Below, one piece after another: positions 43,149 through 54,291 of a stretch of DNA of 64,000 nt (position 1 is its first letter; the number at the start of each line of letters is the position of its first letter). This DNA comes from Scolanthus callimorphus. Its lineage: Eukaryota; Cnidaria; Anthozoa; Actiniaria; Edwardsiidae. Location: the NCBI GenBank assembly GCA_033964015.1, contig CM066919.1:15479646-15543645 (forward strand), given 5' to 3'. A program made the position numbers and the translations under genes. The notes beneath the pieces were generated by a model. That model worked only from the letters and a program-made list of their open reading frames with translations. It ran no database searches and had not been told where the DNA came from.

Positions 43149-44688
43149 CTAGTAAAGTTCCATGTGTGGTTCAAGAAAATAACTAAGTGGGATCTGGCGC
43201 TCAACAGGACCAGTGGGATTGCAAGTTAGAAAGTCTGTAGGTAAAGTTGCTTGCAATATAGTGTACTTCCTTCGAAGGAGACCAATGACCCTTTCCACAT
43301 GGATCCTCACATTTGCTATGCCACGCGTGCTTTCCACATCTACAGGATCCAGTTGTGTCTTTCCTTTGGTGAATGCAGGTATCACTAGTTTGGCATGCTT
43401 AAGTCCAACACTTTCAGTTATCGTAAAACCACGATCGGCCATCACCATGTCTCCAGGAAGTAAATGGTCAAGAAACCCACAGTTCTCAGTAAGGTATTTA
43501 TCTGAGGTCCTGCCTCCCCATGCTTGTGATACATAAGAAATAGTTCCTTGTGGTGTCACTCCAATGAGTAATTTGATGGTGTTGTGGTGGTTATAATTGG
43601 AAAATGTCTGAGCTCTAGCTAAGAGATTGCTTGGTTTTTCAATAAAAACCTCAAAGAAGTCTATCACCACTGTTACTTTCTTCCCAAAGGAATACAAAAA
43701 ACACTGTGGCATTGTCCTCCATAACTGTTCTCTTTCTGGCCAAGAAACCAATGGGGAGAGCCTTGTGTCCATAACATTTAGCCACGAAGAAAATATCCTT
43801 GATACAGTTGACAGGGAAACTTGGAAGCGATAGGCAAGGTCTTGAAATGGGACATTTAATCTTAGTTTCATTAAAACCAAAACAAATTCTTGGAAGCGGT
43901 CTAGTGAAATAGTTTTCCGTGTGACAAACGGAGAAACATGCTCAAAAGCCACCATCAAAATCTCCCGTGAGGGCAGGCCCGTGTAAAATTTGCACTTTAT
44001 CGTCCGAGTCAAAGAAATCTTGCGTCGGAGCGCTGTATCCCCTCCGACTGAACATATAACCGAATTCATCGGTCTGGCAGGATGCATCGCGGGTTGCCGC
44101 ATCGATATCCTGCTCTGACTCAACTACAACAGTCACAGAAGATTCTTCTCCCAATGTAGCATCGTTATTCGAAGACAAATCCTCCATATGTGCTGAAAAT
44201 GCCCCTTCATGTTCTGTAGCTTCATTCACTGCAGAAGTGTTTTGATCAAATGTTATTTCTCCGATGCGCTGGCCGCTTACATTCAAGCGTTTTCGCTTCT
44301 CAGCCGCTTCGAATTCAACTCGCTCTTCCGCCTGCTGTCGTCTTCTCTTTACTCATTCAGCTTTTTCTGCAGCGATATTATGGTCTTTCTCTCTATATTT
44401 CTTCTTTCCAAGATTTTCTGTTGGTATCCAATCAACGTGGAATCGGTCCCAGACAGGAGCTGGTTCCCCAAACACAAAATGTTTTGAACAAACACGCTCA
44501 GTATCTAGCACATTTTTGGTCTTGGTATCTCCGCGGCTGATCGCCGAAATCCACTCGTTTCTCCTCGCTAACGTGAGTTCTTCGTGTTCTGTCCCTTGAT
44601 TAACGATCACCTTTGGTATACGAAAGAATCTTATATCTTTATCCCTTCCGCTTTTGCTACAACAGCCAGGAATAACGCACAGAACCAT
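43149..44688 (-). pseudogene. THAP-DDE transposase of the ISL2EU element
   Basis: The start is the ATG at 44688 (MVLCVIPGCCSKSG), 115 bp from the element end. Residues 1-90 are a THAP zinc finger (C4, C9, C67, H70; VCSKHFVFGEP), a site-specific DNA-binding domain. After about residue 110 the frame changes twice (near 44350 and 44000). The remaining frame carries an HTH-like block ([20 protein letters not shown]) and the DDE nuclease: [16 protein letters not shown] (D), [12 protein letters not shown] (D) and [17 protein letters not shown] (E). This THAP plus DDE_Tnp_4 layout is that of ISL2EU transposases. It is transcribed inward, toward the SWIM-YqaJ gene. The shifts imply that this copy is inactive unless introns lie there. 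Confidence 0.85.
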
Positions 44689-44985
44689 AGTTCGATTCTC
44701 ACATGTTTGTCTTTTCGCGTCTCTTTTGTTGACACTCGAGGGACACCAGCATGGCGGATAGTAACCGTTGTCAAGGACATGGTCACGTGGGTGAAAGCCA
44801 AGAATTGTGTCAATGCAGCAACATACCGAAGAAGACACTGTTGTATACATATCAAGAGACATTTTTTTCTTAAAAAGCCTATAGTATAAACCATGTACAC
44901 ATGGGAATCCCTTTCATTCGCACAGAAAATTTTATAACCGGGAGCTCCGCTTTTAGCAAGTGACTAAATCTATATATTAATAGTA

Positions 44986-45413
44986 CATCACAAACCCACT
45001 CACTTGTGTGTCTGCAGTTAGCGGGGAGTAGCGATTTGTTTCTCGTTCAAGATCGCCGCTAAACTCTTCAGCCAACCATGTCATTCTTTCCTAGACAAGC
45101 GAAATCGCTCTACTATATCGCGATCCGTCATTTCCTTCAATTCCCTTCTCAGTTGAAACTTTCTCTGATTTAATAGAGGAACAACAGCGGCTGCAGCCGC
45201 CATGTTTTTACTACTTTTCGGCCCCGAAACGTTTTCTCGGGAGGTCATAAGCTCCCGAGACTTTTCGGGCAAAAGCTGACGCAATTTTCTCGGGGCCGAA
45301 AAACTCGGGTGTTTTGAGAAACACTAAATTCGTCATCCGCGTGCTTTTCGGGCGATTTCTCGGGCCCGAAAAGTTCTCGGGCGTTTCGAGAAACGGGCGA
45401 CAGGTCATCGGAT
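44986..45413. repeat. CCCGAAAAG-rich inverted repeats
   Basis: TTTTCGGCCCCGA at 45215 and TCGGGGCCGAAAA near 45289 are perfect reverse complements, and CTTTTCGGGC..GCCCGAAAAG repeats this at 45342-45371. The block is GC-rich compared with its surroundings. It could be a small foldback element. Confidence 0.5.
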
Positions 45414-46400
45414 CTGCGGATGACAACGATGCGAGTGATGCTGAAGTACAGGAAGAGAGTTCAGAGGAAGACAGTCAGAGTGAGAGCGAGGATGGGGCCA
45501 GAGACCTAAGCGACAACGGAGACCGCCACTCACGTTGACATATGATGCGTTTGGTCAACCAGGGTATGAGCGCCTTGCAACAGGCATCTCCGCAGTGCAG
45601 GCACCTCACTATGCGTCTAGTGTCACACCTGATTACGGATCTCAATACGGTAATTCAAGGCTCAGTGTTCCTCCAGCAACTTCTAGCTCGTTCGGATACT
45701 ACGGAAATAACCTACCACCACAGACCGTACCAGTCACGCGTGCGGGTGAGCTGGGTTACGGAAATGCAGGGGTTAATGCGGTACAGACCCCTTGGGGAGT
45801 TACGCACTTCTACTCTAGTGCACCAGTGTACTAACTCTACTTACGTATTCAAGCAAGTCAAGAGAACCATACACACACCCACATACACGAACACGTCTAA
45901 AACACACACACCCATACACAAACAAACAATGACCAAGAACCAAGGAAAGGAACTAGGAGGTGATACTTCCTGTCATTTGTACGAGAGAAGAACTATTAGT
46001 AAAGTTACGGGTGGCTTAAGTGAAGGAACTGTTCTCTAATGTGGATGTGTAAGGGTACAGTTCACAAGATTACGTGTGTAGTGTAGAAGTAGACCCCAAG
46101 TACGGACAGGGGGGTGACGTTTCGGGATTAGCCAGCAAAGAACTTTACTGTAGAAAGAGTGTTTTTTTTTCTGTTGGATATTAATCCTGCTCCTTCGTCG
46201 CGACACTTAAGACAATCAATTAAGGATTGTATACTTAGCTTTGAAAGGACTGATCATCCTGTATCAAGCAGTGTAATGCATAGAATTAGGAAACTAGTTT
46301 TCCCGCGCAAGAGGATATATTTTACTGTTGTTAACTTTATTGTGATATTGTAAATTGTCGGGACGACAAGTATTTTTGGCGGGGAGTGTGTAGGGGCCAT
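45414..46400 (+). pseudogene. Ty3/gypsy pol C-terminus and 3' untranslated end
   Basis: An acidic serine/glutamate-rich stretch (45426-45530) shifts into LTYDAFGQPGYERLATGIS and a Tyr/Gly/Pro-rich tail ending at TAA 45832-45834. A TYD.LGxP block after the integrase is what I recall at the end of coral Ty3/gypsy polyproteins. About 550 bp of untranslated sequence with CACACAC-rich text follows, then GTCGGGACGACAAGTATTTT and GGCGGGGAGTG, a purine-rich tract as expected before a 3' LTR, which may start at TGTAGGGG (46389). The LTR end is not defined and no 5' LTR is seen. Confidence 0.5.
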
Positions 46401-48281
46401 CTTTGGCTGTTTAGACCGCGCGTCTCTGGACGAACGACCGCATTGGATTCTGGGGTGATCTGCCCATGTGTTTTTTTTTCTGAAAAAAAAAAGAGAAGGG
46501 GAACCGCCATTAGTCTAGCGGTTATCGACCAAAAAAAGGCTGAATTGTTCAAATTAGTGATAAAAGCATGAAACTTATGGCCCCAAGGGTAGTAAATCCT
46601 GATATAGGGCCAAGCCGTGTTAAGCTCTGGAGGCGGGTACTGCGTATAACTGAAACTTCCCAGCATGAAAACCAGGCTGCAAAATAAAAATCCCCCTAAA
46701 TCTCTTATTTGTGTCAGTTTGCGAATGAAAATGTCCAGAAGTAACACAATTAGGTCGTTTCCTTTCTTTGTAACATTGATTTCAGGTCCTTCGATAGTGA
46801 CAAATGCTTGTAAAGCTTGAAAACATTGATTATGCTTGAGTACCCTGTGGTAAAACTAGATATTCGACTTTCTCGCTATTATATTATCTCTTTTTTGGTG
46901 GATAATGCCTTTTCTCAGCAAGGGCAACCTTATTTGATCGCTCTCAGTCATAGCCTTATCAATGATAGCCCATAATACCTAACAAATAGCTTGGGAACCC
47001 TGTGGTAAAAATAGAAATAAGGCTTTCCTGCTATGAAAATGTTTCTTTTTTGAGACAACGATCCTTTAGCGACAAGAAAGAGCTTTATCAATTTATTTTC
47101 TTTCAAAACCTAATAAATGCAAGCACACGATACTTAAACTACTCCCCGAACACAGCGATTCTAGACCCCATCTGCTAGGCCATCGACCTTTGCGAGCGTA
47201 TGTCATACGCTCGCACGGTATGACAGGCTCAAGTGTCTCTGTGGACTAATAACTTCGCAAAATACTGCAAAATAAATTTACAATTTCAGTACCTGGTACG
47301 CTGATCTCTCTCTCGGATTTATAACCCGGTCGAATTAGATATGTTTAGCTATCTCTTACGCAAACCCAAGGACCGTTCTTGACTGTTTAAAGATCAGATG
47401 GGACTTCACCAAGCGATACTAAACATGTATACTAAGCGAGTCCACCGTACGGCCACATTAGGGCTTCTCATTGAGTAAAAATCACTTCATCCTCTGGTCA
47501 GTTCCTTCTGTTTGCTTCGTACGTGAGATTTGGTTGACTTTCAGAGAAGTTGCCGTTCCAATTCAACAGAAATAGCTCTTTTTTTAACAGTAACAGAGAC
47601 AGATCCCGTGAATCCCACGCTATCCCAGTACCGGATCCCCTTGGCTAAATTTCGAATATTTAAGAGACAATTTTGTGAAATTAATCGAGTTTTATGTCAA
47701 AAGAAAGCCTACAATCCAGAGTTTCCTGTTATGCCATTTTTAATTAGCTAATTTGCATTGCGCGCATGTACTTTACAAAAGAAACCACTGAATACGTAAT
47801 TTTACGGGCTATTTCGGGGATCCCGTTTGGAAGAAGTGTATCAGTTTTCACTCAACCTCTTATGTCACGAAATCGCCGTGGAATACTAAGACTGAGTTTG
47901 GAAAGTGATGGAAATGTGGGAACATGCATCTTGTTCATTACAAGAACTGCTAAAAAATAACAAATTGTTAGAATAATGGATAGAAAGCACAATGAAATCA
48001 TTGCAATAAGGTTTTACTAGTACCCAGGCCCTTAGCAGTTTCCAAGATGGCTGCGCCCATGAGTACTTGCAGTGACATCAGGCAAGCAATCATCTTTGAT
48101 TTTGAATGAAAAATAAAATGTTTTTCTTTTAATATCATAAATAACCAATCGTTTTTTCAATTGTCAATAGTGAATCAACTTTTAAAAGAATCTAGAGGAA
48201 AATAATAAAAGTTATTACGATAAAAGCTAATGTACTTAGCTTTTAGTAGTTTTATCGAATTTCGATTGTGTTGTAGATAAA
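46400..48281. other. No recognised gene
   Basis: A possible gypsy LTR may occupy the first part. TAGTCTAGCGGTTATC at 46513 matches a polymerase III box A, but no good box B follows. The phrase GGAACCCTGTGGTAAAA recurs at 46842 and 46993, suggesting a short diverged duplication. Open frames at 47530-47751 and 47766-47960 have no familiar motif. Confidence 0.4.
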
Positions 48282-49645
48282 ATGGATTGGAACAAGTGCA
48301 TTATATGCGAAAAAAGACTAGCAAGGAGAACTTGCAGTGTCCAGCAAACTCAAAAAGAAGAGATGTAGGAGCTGGGTATGTCTCATTTGCTCGTATGCTT
48401 GAGGAATTTCAAAGTTTTGGAGTTAGTGTGACATACTGTGAGATCGACCTTGCAGGTACCAATCGGAAAATAGAGCAAGTTCTTTTGGAAAACAAAGCTC
48501 GTTGGCACAAGTCTTGTAGAGACAACTTCAATAGTACTAAACTCGGGCGTGTTAAGAGAAAAGTTAGAGACAAAGCCGATGAGGAAGAGGCCGAGGAAGG
48601 AGCGACAAGAGAGGAGATAATCTCCACTCCTGTGAAGGCTAGGCGAGCTAGCACTGGCTAGTATAACCCACAAACTCCCCAATGTTTTTTCTGTGAAGAA
48701 CATGAATTTTCTGGAAATCAGCTTTAATTTTCGAGGTAGACAAGAAGGTACGAGAATGCGCTACTCTTCTAAATGATGGCAAGCTTATTGCAAAACTTTC
48801 TAGTGGAGATTTGATTGCCATTGAGGCTAAATATCATTCGAAGTGCCTCGTAAGTCTGTACAATAGGGCTAGATCATTGAAGCAACAACAAGTATCAGAC
48901 GCCTCCAATGCCGAGTCAGTGGAACTGAGCGAGCTTGCATTTGCAGAGCTGGTTGCCTATTTCGAAGAAGCCTTAGAAGAAGATGAGCCTACCCAATTAA
49001 GCCTGTCTGATTTAGTGAAGTTTTATACTTCTAGACTTGAACATTTCTTGAAGGTTGAATGCGGAAAAGTAAATGCAACTCGGCTTAAGGAGAGGATACT
49101 AGGGGCCTTTCCATCTCTTACCGCCCATAGTGAAGGCAGGGAAGTCCATCTCGCACTGAAAGATGAAATTGGAGTTATGTTAAGAAGAGCTAAAAAGATG
49201 GATTTGGATGCAATGTATTAACACGAGCCGCACACATAGTAAGAAGAGAAATATTGAACGTTAAGAACACTTTCAATGGTTCATTTCCTCCGGAGTGCCA
49301 GCCCGATTCGGTCCCTGCTTCCCTTCTAACACTACTTGGTATGATTGTTAAAGGTCCAACAACAGATGTCGACCCATATGAAAGTCAAGCTTGTCCGTCA
49401 ATCGCCCAATTAATAGTCTACAACTCTATCCAGAGAGCACGAGCTCGACCTGACGCCACCGGCAGCACACATCATATAAGAGCGAGAGAGTGCCCACTTC
49501 CGATCTACACAGCGCTGAAAATACATGGTTCCACAAGAGACAGATCGCTGATCGATACGTTCTACAATCTTGGTATCTCGATATCCTATGATAGGCTTAT
49601 GTCTGTAAGGTCTAATACGTTGAGCTTTGCTTCTGAAAATACCAA
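48282..49645 (+). pseudogene. PIN-like/CXC family, copy 1: N-terminal half
   Basis: The start is the ATG at 48282 (MDWNKCIICEK). After a frameshift in an A run the frame continues TSKENLQCPANSKRRD and KARWHKSCRDNFN, giving a Cys/His zinc-type module (CxxC, CP, WHxxC). A second module follows: QCFFCEEHEF, then, after breaks near 48661 and 48738, YHSKCLVSLYNRAR. Further on come GAFPSLTAHSEGREVHLALK and, after a stop at 49219, FNGSFPPECQPDSVPASLL, CPSIAQLIVYNS and GISISYDRLMSV. These blocks match those of copy 2 (54292-58740), so both belong to one family. The remainder is cut off by a Penelope-like element at about 49646. Confidence 0.7.
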
Positions 49646-50705
49646 CTCAAATTTAATGGTGGGGTACAGGGAGTTGATGTAGTCCGTAAACTCGTGAAGC
49701 TTGTCCAACCCGTGTGTCCAAACTTCAACTACATCATCCCTGTACCTCCACCATTAATTCGGTTTTACAGGACCCTGGATAGCAAGCTCATCTATGTGGC
49801 CCATAGCTAGCTGCATGCGTTTTTTGGTCCCATTGCGGTACCATGACACTGAACAAAGTGCTCCTCCCCGAATGCGCTATTATTAGACTTTAAGCAGATT
49901 TGTACTGCTTCTACAATACATTCCGTGGAAGGAATTTTGACCTCCCTACTATCAAGCGCTTTACGTACTGCGGTTATACCTAAATTGTTATCGATATTAG
50001 GGAACATTGCTACCACGTCCAATGAAACAAGAAGTGTATCTTGTGGGAGGGGCCCCCTACTATTAAGCTCATTAATCTTATTGATAAGGTCAGTCGTGTC
50101 CTTAAGAAAGGACGGAAGTTTCCGGTAAAAAGGCTTGAGAAAGTGCTCGGTAAAAGCAGAGCAGCCGCTCAATTGTCGTGCCGCAGCAAGACGTGATAAA
50201 GCGCAAGGGATTTCCTGGCTTATTGGTCTTCACATTTCCCAAAGCCACGCCAGGTTTAGGGATAATTTCCGTAACCCATCCCGCAACCTCGCGGGATATC
50301 TGCTTTTCCGTAACCCATTTCTCACTCCATTCTTTAACACTATGAAAATGAGAAACAGTGGGATCATCACTTAGTATAATGAAGCTCATTATTTAAATGA
50401 CTAGAAATTTTCTCCTTATAATCCTCTTGATCTAGGATTACAAAACGAGACCCTTTATCTTGAATTCCAATGACCTTATTTTCATCATTTCTTAATTGTT
50501 TCAACGCTTCCCTCTCTTCTAGGGAAAGATTATCGGCCGGTTTCCTAACATTTCTAGGGTCCAAAATATCATTCCTAACTTTGTTCAAAAACAGTTCCAC
50601 CTCTGGGAGCGTAGTGGGGTCAGGATCCTTGTCCGCAGGTGGTGGGCGGTTAGCAAAGAAGGCTGCAATCCTAACTCTCCTCTCGAACCCATCTAAAAAC
50701 GTATT
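49646..50705 (-). pseudogene. Penelope-like element reverse transcriptase fragment
   Basis: Reading minus from 50705: RIAAFFANRPPP, then IQDKGSRFVILDQEDY, RFITSCCGTTIERLL, DTLLVSLDVVAMFPNID (catalytic block A), VQCHGTAMGPKNACS (block B') and WWRYRDDVVEVW (YRDD, block C) at about 49755. It ends abruptly at YINSLYPTIKF near 49650, where it abuts the interrupted gene. These blocks are those of Penelope-like retroelements rather than LINEs. At least three frameshifts or stops are present, and the GIY-YIG endonuclease expected downstream is absent. Confidence 0.8.
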
Positions 50706-50864
50706 ATTATTAATTTATATTGTTTTTAGGCATGGCCCCACAAGCTGTATAGCTTTAATTTAAACCATGGATAAGATAAAGTTATTATCTATATATTAAT
50801 ACCGTAAGCCAAATCGTGTCCGCACTCGCTCCGCTCAGCCCTGAAGCTGTGCCGTCAAAAGAAG

Positions 50865-51400
50865 TTCGCAAACCCGAAGGGAAGGTGGAAATCTGGACCG
50901 TGGGCGTGTTTTGTTGGAAAAGATTCACCTTGGGCAAAGTTCTAATTCAAGCGATTTCTTAAGCGAGGGACAAAGCCGCCATCGCCGTCATGTTGAAAAT
51001 CTCCCACAGAAACTAAAAAAGAACTCGGTTCGCGCAGCCGAAAGCACCAAAGACATTGAAACCTAAATGGTTCTCTTACAGATTACATACAGGAATAGAT
51101 TTGAGCTGAGAAATTTTTTTATTCAAGTTTCAACAAACGTACACACTACCTTGCTTCCCTCGGAGCACGCTTTAAGTCATGCTAAGTCGAAATGATACAT
51201 TTACAAAACAAAGTCCGTGAAAGTCATGAATAATATTCTCTAAGTATAAATCCTGACGGCTGTATCGCAAAACGAAGGACACAATCCCGAAGAGAAGGAG
51301 GAAATCCCTCCAGTGGGTATGTTTTTGTTGGAAAAGATTCACTTTGGGCTAAGTTTTAATTCAAGCTATTTTTTAAGCGAGGGATAAAGCCGAAAAATAT
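50865..51400 (+). repeat. Direct repeat of about 120 bp, 410 bp apart
   Basis: TTGTTGGAAAAGATTCACCT at 50911 recurs as TTGTTGGAAAAGATTCACTT at 51327, flanked in both by CCCGAAG.GAAGG.GGAAATC before and TTTAAGCGAGGGA.AAAGCCG after. Function is unknown. Confidence 0.7.
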
Positions 51401-52084
51401 AAATAATATAAACTAAAAAAAATATTAGTCCTTAGACCATTTTTACTTGACCTGTTTCTTCTCTCCCCTCACTGAGATATGATAAACATACAAGCAATTC
51501 CGAAGTCAAATTGAGCTTTCGATTTTCACGGGTTCTTTGACCGATTTGAGAGACGGACACACGCGTGATTTTGTCGCACAATCAGGGAGACCAATGCAAA
51601 AAAAATATCCTTTTGGGCTCACTTCATTTATTTCGGCATGGTGGGACGGGGTACTCATGCTGATGGGAGGTTATTAGTAATGGAAGGAGGAAATCATGAA
51701 CCCCTCCCCGTATCCATATGGCCATTGTGATTTGTTCCCATTTTTTTTTTAACAGAGAACACTTTAAGTAAAATAAATTTCCCTCTTACACTCCGTGAAT
51801 TTTTCACGGGCATCAGCTAGTTATTATTATTACCTCAAGGTGCCTGTCATTAATATTTTTGATCACCTTGTTCTCAATGTTATACATGTCTAAAAAGCTT
51901 GTATTTATTTTCTCATGGAGCTTACATGCATATGAAGAGTTGGGCTAGTGCTGATCTGTTCACCACAGAACTCCAAACTTATTGTGTATCTTCTGCGGAA
52001 CAGGACTTCATTTGTTCCTGACAATCCTGCTGCAGAAACAAGATGAAACATTCATGGGAGGCCTTAATAGCAAGGAAGCAAGGC

Positions 52085-52390
52085 AATTGGCCATCCATGG
52101 GGGGGGGGCATACACGGATCCAGGGGGGTTCATTGGTGCAAATGAACTCCCACTATCCCAACGAACCGATTTTTTGGGGATCGGTTCGCTAAAGACCTTT
52201 CATTTCAAGAGTGGTTTATGTAACCCATTATATACCAGTATAGCAGGTTGCCCCCCCCCCCCGCCCCTGATAGGTATAGATTCTATGGACTCTGTAGTTA
52301 TGAAAAGGCTTTGAACTCAGTACGGATTATAACCAGTCCAACTTAGTGCTGGAACCCTCCATCTTGAAAAATCCTGGATCTGCCCCTGTT
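52085..52390. mobile_element. Possible MITE with GGATCCAGG-type ends
   Basis: The left part GGGCATACACGGATCCAGGG is loosely mirrored by TCCTGGATCTGCCCCTG near 52370-52387. G and C homopolymers (52087 and 52251) lie between. The borders and duplication are not clear. Confidence 0.35.
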
Positions 52391-52732
52391 ACAGTCACAC
52401 CTTTTAGGTGGACTGAAATGCTAATTTCCGTGAACAACATGGATACAGTGGCCAATGCTACATGCCTAGATTGTCTGATAATGTGACAGTTCTGGAACAA
52501 ATTGAAGAGATTATTTAATTTCCTGGCCATGTCGTAAACGTCTTTCGTAATAGCAGTAAGGGTCTTCTCTATGATGTAGCAAATAACTAGAAATGCATAA
52601 AGTCTTTGGTTTTCTCTAGCTAACCAAAATCTTACTAATCTCAAACAGTGTTATCATGTAAAGCATTGGGTAAAGTCAACTTGGAAACCAACTTTGTTGA
52701 AATTACTACTGTGAAACAAAGTTAAATATTTA

Positions 52733-52923
52733 AGCAATAGAGACCTTTTTCCGTGTCTACATACTCTGATGCAAACACGAGGGGAGGTTGGGAGAATTCG
52801 AGACAGTTATACAGCCACGAGACCGAAGGTCGAGTGGCTGCATAACTAGTCGAGAATTCTCCCAACCTACCCGAGTGTTTGCATCAGAGTATGTAGACAC
52901 TGGGAAAAAGTTCTCTATTGCTT
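52733..52923. repeat. Long 190-bp hairpin
   Basis: GTCTACATACTCTGATGCAA at 52757 pairs with TTGCATCAGAGTATGTAGAC ending at 52899; the pairing extends outward to AAGCAATAGAGA / TTCTCTATTGCTT and inward through GGTTGGGAGAATTC / GAATTCTCCCAACC and CAGTTAT / ATAACTAG to a short loop near 52825. Confidence 0.85.
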
Positions 52924-54067
52924 TTATAAAATATCTTTCATTTTTTGAAGCGAAAGATTTAAAATGAATTTATTTCAACATTCTGTGTGAACATATAAAT
53001 TCTCCTTACCGCGCGACGGCCTGAACGGGCCAATCAGAGGGCGTGTTATATCGCATGTGTTCAAGTTTTTCACTCAGTTGGCTGGAAGTTTTGCGAAGGG
53101 GAGGCGAGAGAAAACTGCTTTCTAAGAAACATTTCACGACTTTATTGACCTCTTCTATTGTGTTTATGGTAACTGAAGCATAAGCGAATGTCAATGAAGG
53201 GATGTACGGGCAAAGCCGAAGGAATTTTGCATACAATAACGGCCTTCGTGTTGACTTGGGGCTTTTTGCCGAGTTTTGGAAAGGCGAATTATTCAGCATC
53301 GAAAAAGATGGCTAGCAAACAAAGCGTGTGTCTTGTTTCAATCTTCAAATCAAGCAAAATGTTGAATACCAGACTGGAATGATACCATGGGGGCTCAATT
53401 GTTGCTGATGGCATGAACGAATGCCAATGAACTGTCACTCGTGTTGAATTTTTGCATTACTCAATTTTTGAAGCAACTCAAGTCAAAGAAAGTTTCGTCG
53501 AAAGTTTCGTTCGGTCTTTGACGATCGCCGGTAAGAATTTCATGTAAGTTTATGTTTTGTTTATGCTTCAAGTCTTGTTAACTTGCTAGCAAACGATTTT
53601 TTACCTACTCGGCTTGTGAAAGATCATCATTTTTAAAAATTGCATAGGAAAGTAATGAAATAAATTGTGATTTGTTCAATAAGCTTAATTTGGTCTTCGC
53701 TGTTTTTTTTCCATTTTGGCTAACCGATTCGCCGAAAGAAAATGTTGTGAAAATTTACACGCGTGGGTTTGATTAAAAAAGTCGAAGACAAGCCAATTCT
53801 TTGAACTTGTGGTTAAAGGATGGGACAACAAATGATTGCTAAGAGAGAACAGCACTGCTTTCACAACTTAATTGCTTCAAGTGTTTGCATAAATTTAGTG
53901 TCAAAATGTAAGGATGAAAAAAGAAGGCAGCGCAAACATCGTCGCTGGCGTGACGTCACAACCGTGTTTATATACTCTCATCTAAACACACCTGTCGACC
54001 AATGAGAGCGCGCGTACTATCTTAGTTATTTTATAATAGCTAATATTGATTTGATTATTTATAATAC

Positions 54068-54291
54068 ATCATTCTCTCACCCAGAGCTCCCCAGCTTGTC
54101 ACCTCGCAGGGGAGGCTCTGGAGACAGCCATTGATGCATGCACAACATTTGATACAGAGCCATTGAGAGAAAGATTCCTCTGTGTATGCACCAACGTTCA
54201 AAGGCAGCCAATCAGCGAAGGCCTTCAAATGGATGTCACCAGAGCCTCCCCTGCAAGGAGACGAGGCGGGAGCTCTGGGTTGGAGAATGAT
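54068..54291. mobile_element. MITE with about 52-bp terminal inverted repeats
   Basis: ATCATTCTC..ACCCAGAGCTCC at 54068 is matched by GGAGCTCTGGGT..GAGAATGAT ending at 54291, and the arms continue to GCAGGGGAGGCTCTGG / CCAGAGCCTCCCCTGC. ATACAT flanks both sides (54064 and 54293), a possible target duplication. It sits exactly at the 5' limit of the recognisable part of the next gene. Confidence 0.8.

Larger units (their letters stand above)
34494..44803. mobile_element. ISL2EU (IS4EU)-type DNA transposon, 10.3 kb with a nested LINE
   Basis: The ends are TCTTGGCTTTCAC at 34494 and its reverse complement ending at 44803; weaker similarity continues inward (CGTGAC, CGCCATGNTGGTGTCC). The dinucleotide AT flanks both ends (34492-34493 and 44804-44805), and the empty site is preserved in copy 1. 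Two genes start near opposite ends and converge: a SWIM-YqaJ-type protein on plus and a THAP-DDE transposase on minus. This pair and a 2-bp duplication define the ISL2EU lineage of the Harbinger-related superfamily. About 3.7 kb of the length is a later LINE insertion. Frameshifts in both genes suggest that it no longer moves by itself. Confidence 0.9.
32941..44985 (+). mobile_element. Copy 2 of the 128-bp-unit repeat element, split by an ISL2EU transposon
   Basis: It begins TAGTGGAGCTCC right at the end of copy 1, in the same orientation. It carries the same unique 5' part, the GTCCGCC run, eight to nine tandem units and the same A/T-rich part to 34493. The 3' part resumes at 44806 (TGTGTCAATGCAGC) and ends with GGGAGCTCCGCTTTTAGC and CTATATATTA near 44985. 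Copy 1 shows the joined sequence TGTATTGTGTCAATGC at 25246-25261, which proves that the DNA between 34494 and 44803 was inserted here. Confidence 0.75.
50706..54067. other. Non-coding stretch with several short repeats
   Basis: No gene is supported. It contains a direct repeat (50865-50990 and 51280-51400), a possible MITE at 52085-52390, and the long hairpin at 52733-52923. The 52980-54060 part is AT-rich with short open frames at 53188-53382 and 53820-54005 that show no known motif. Confidence 0.5.

Noticed and set aside
45542..46039. Plus-strand open frame overlapping the gypsy tail
   Set aside because: The other frame carries the TYD.LGxP block; this one runs into CACACA-rich untranslated sequence.
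46495..46560. tRNA-like sequence with a box A match
   Set aside because: No good box B and no acceptor stem pairing.
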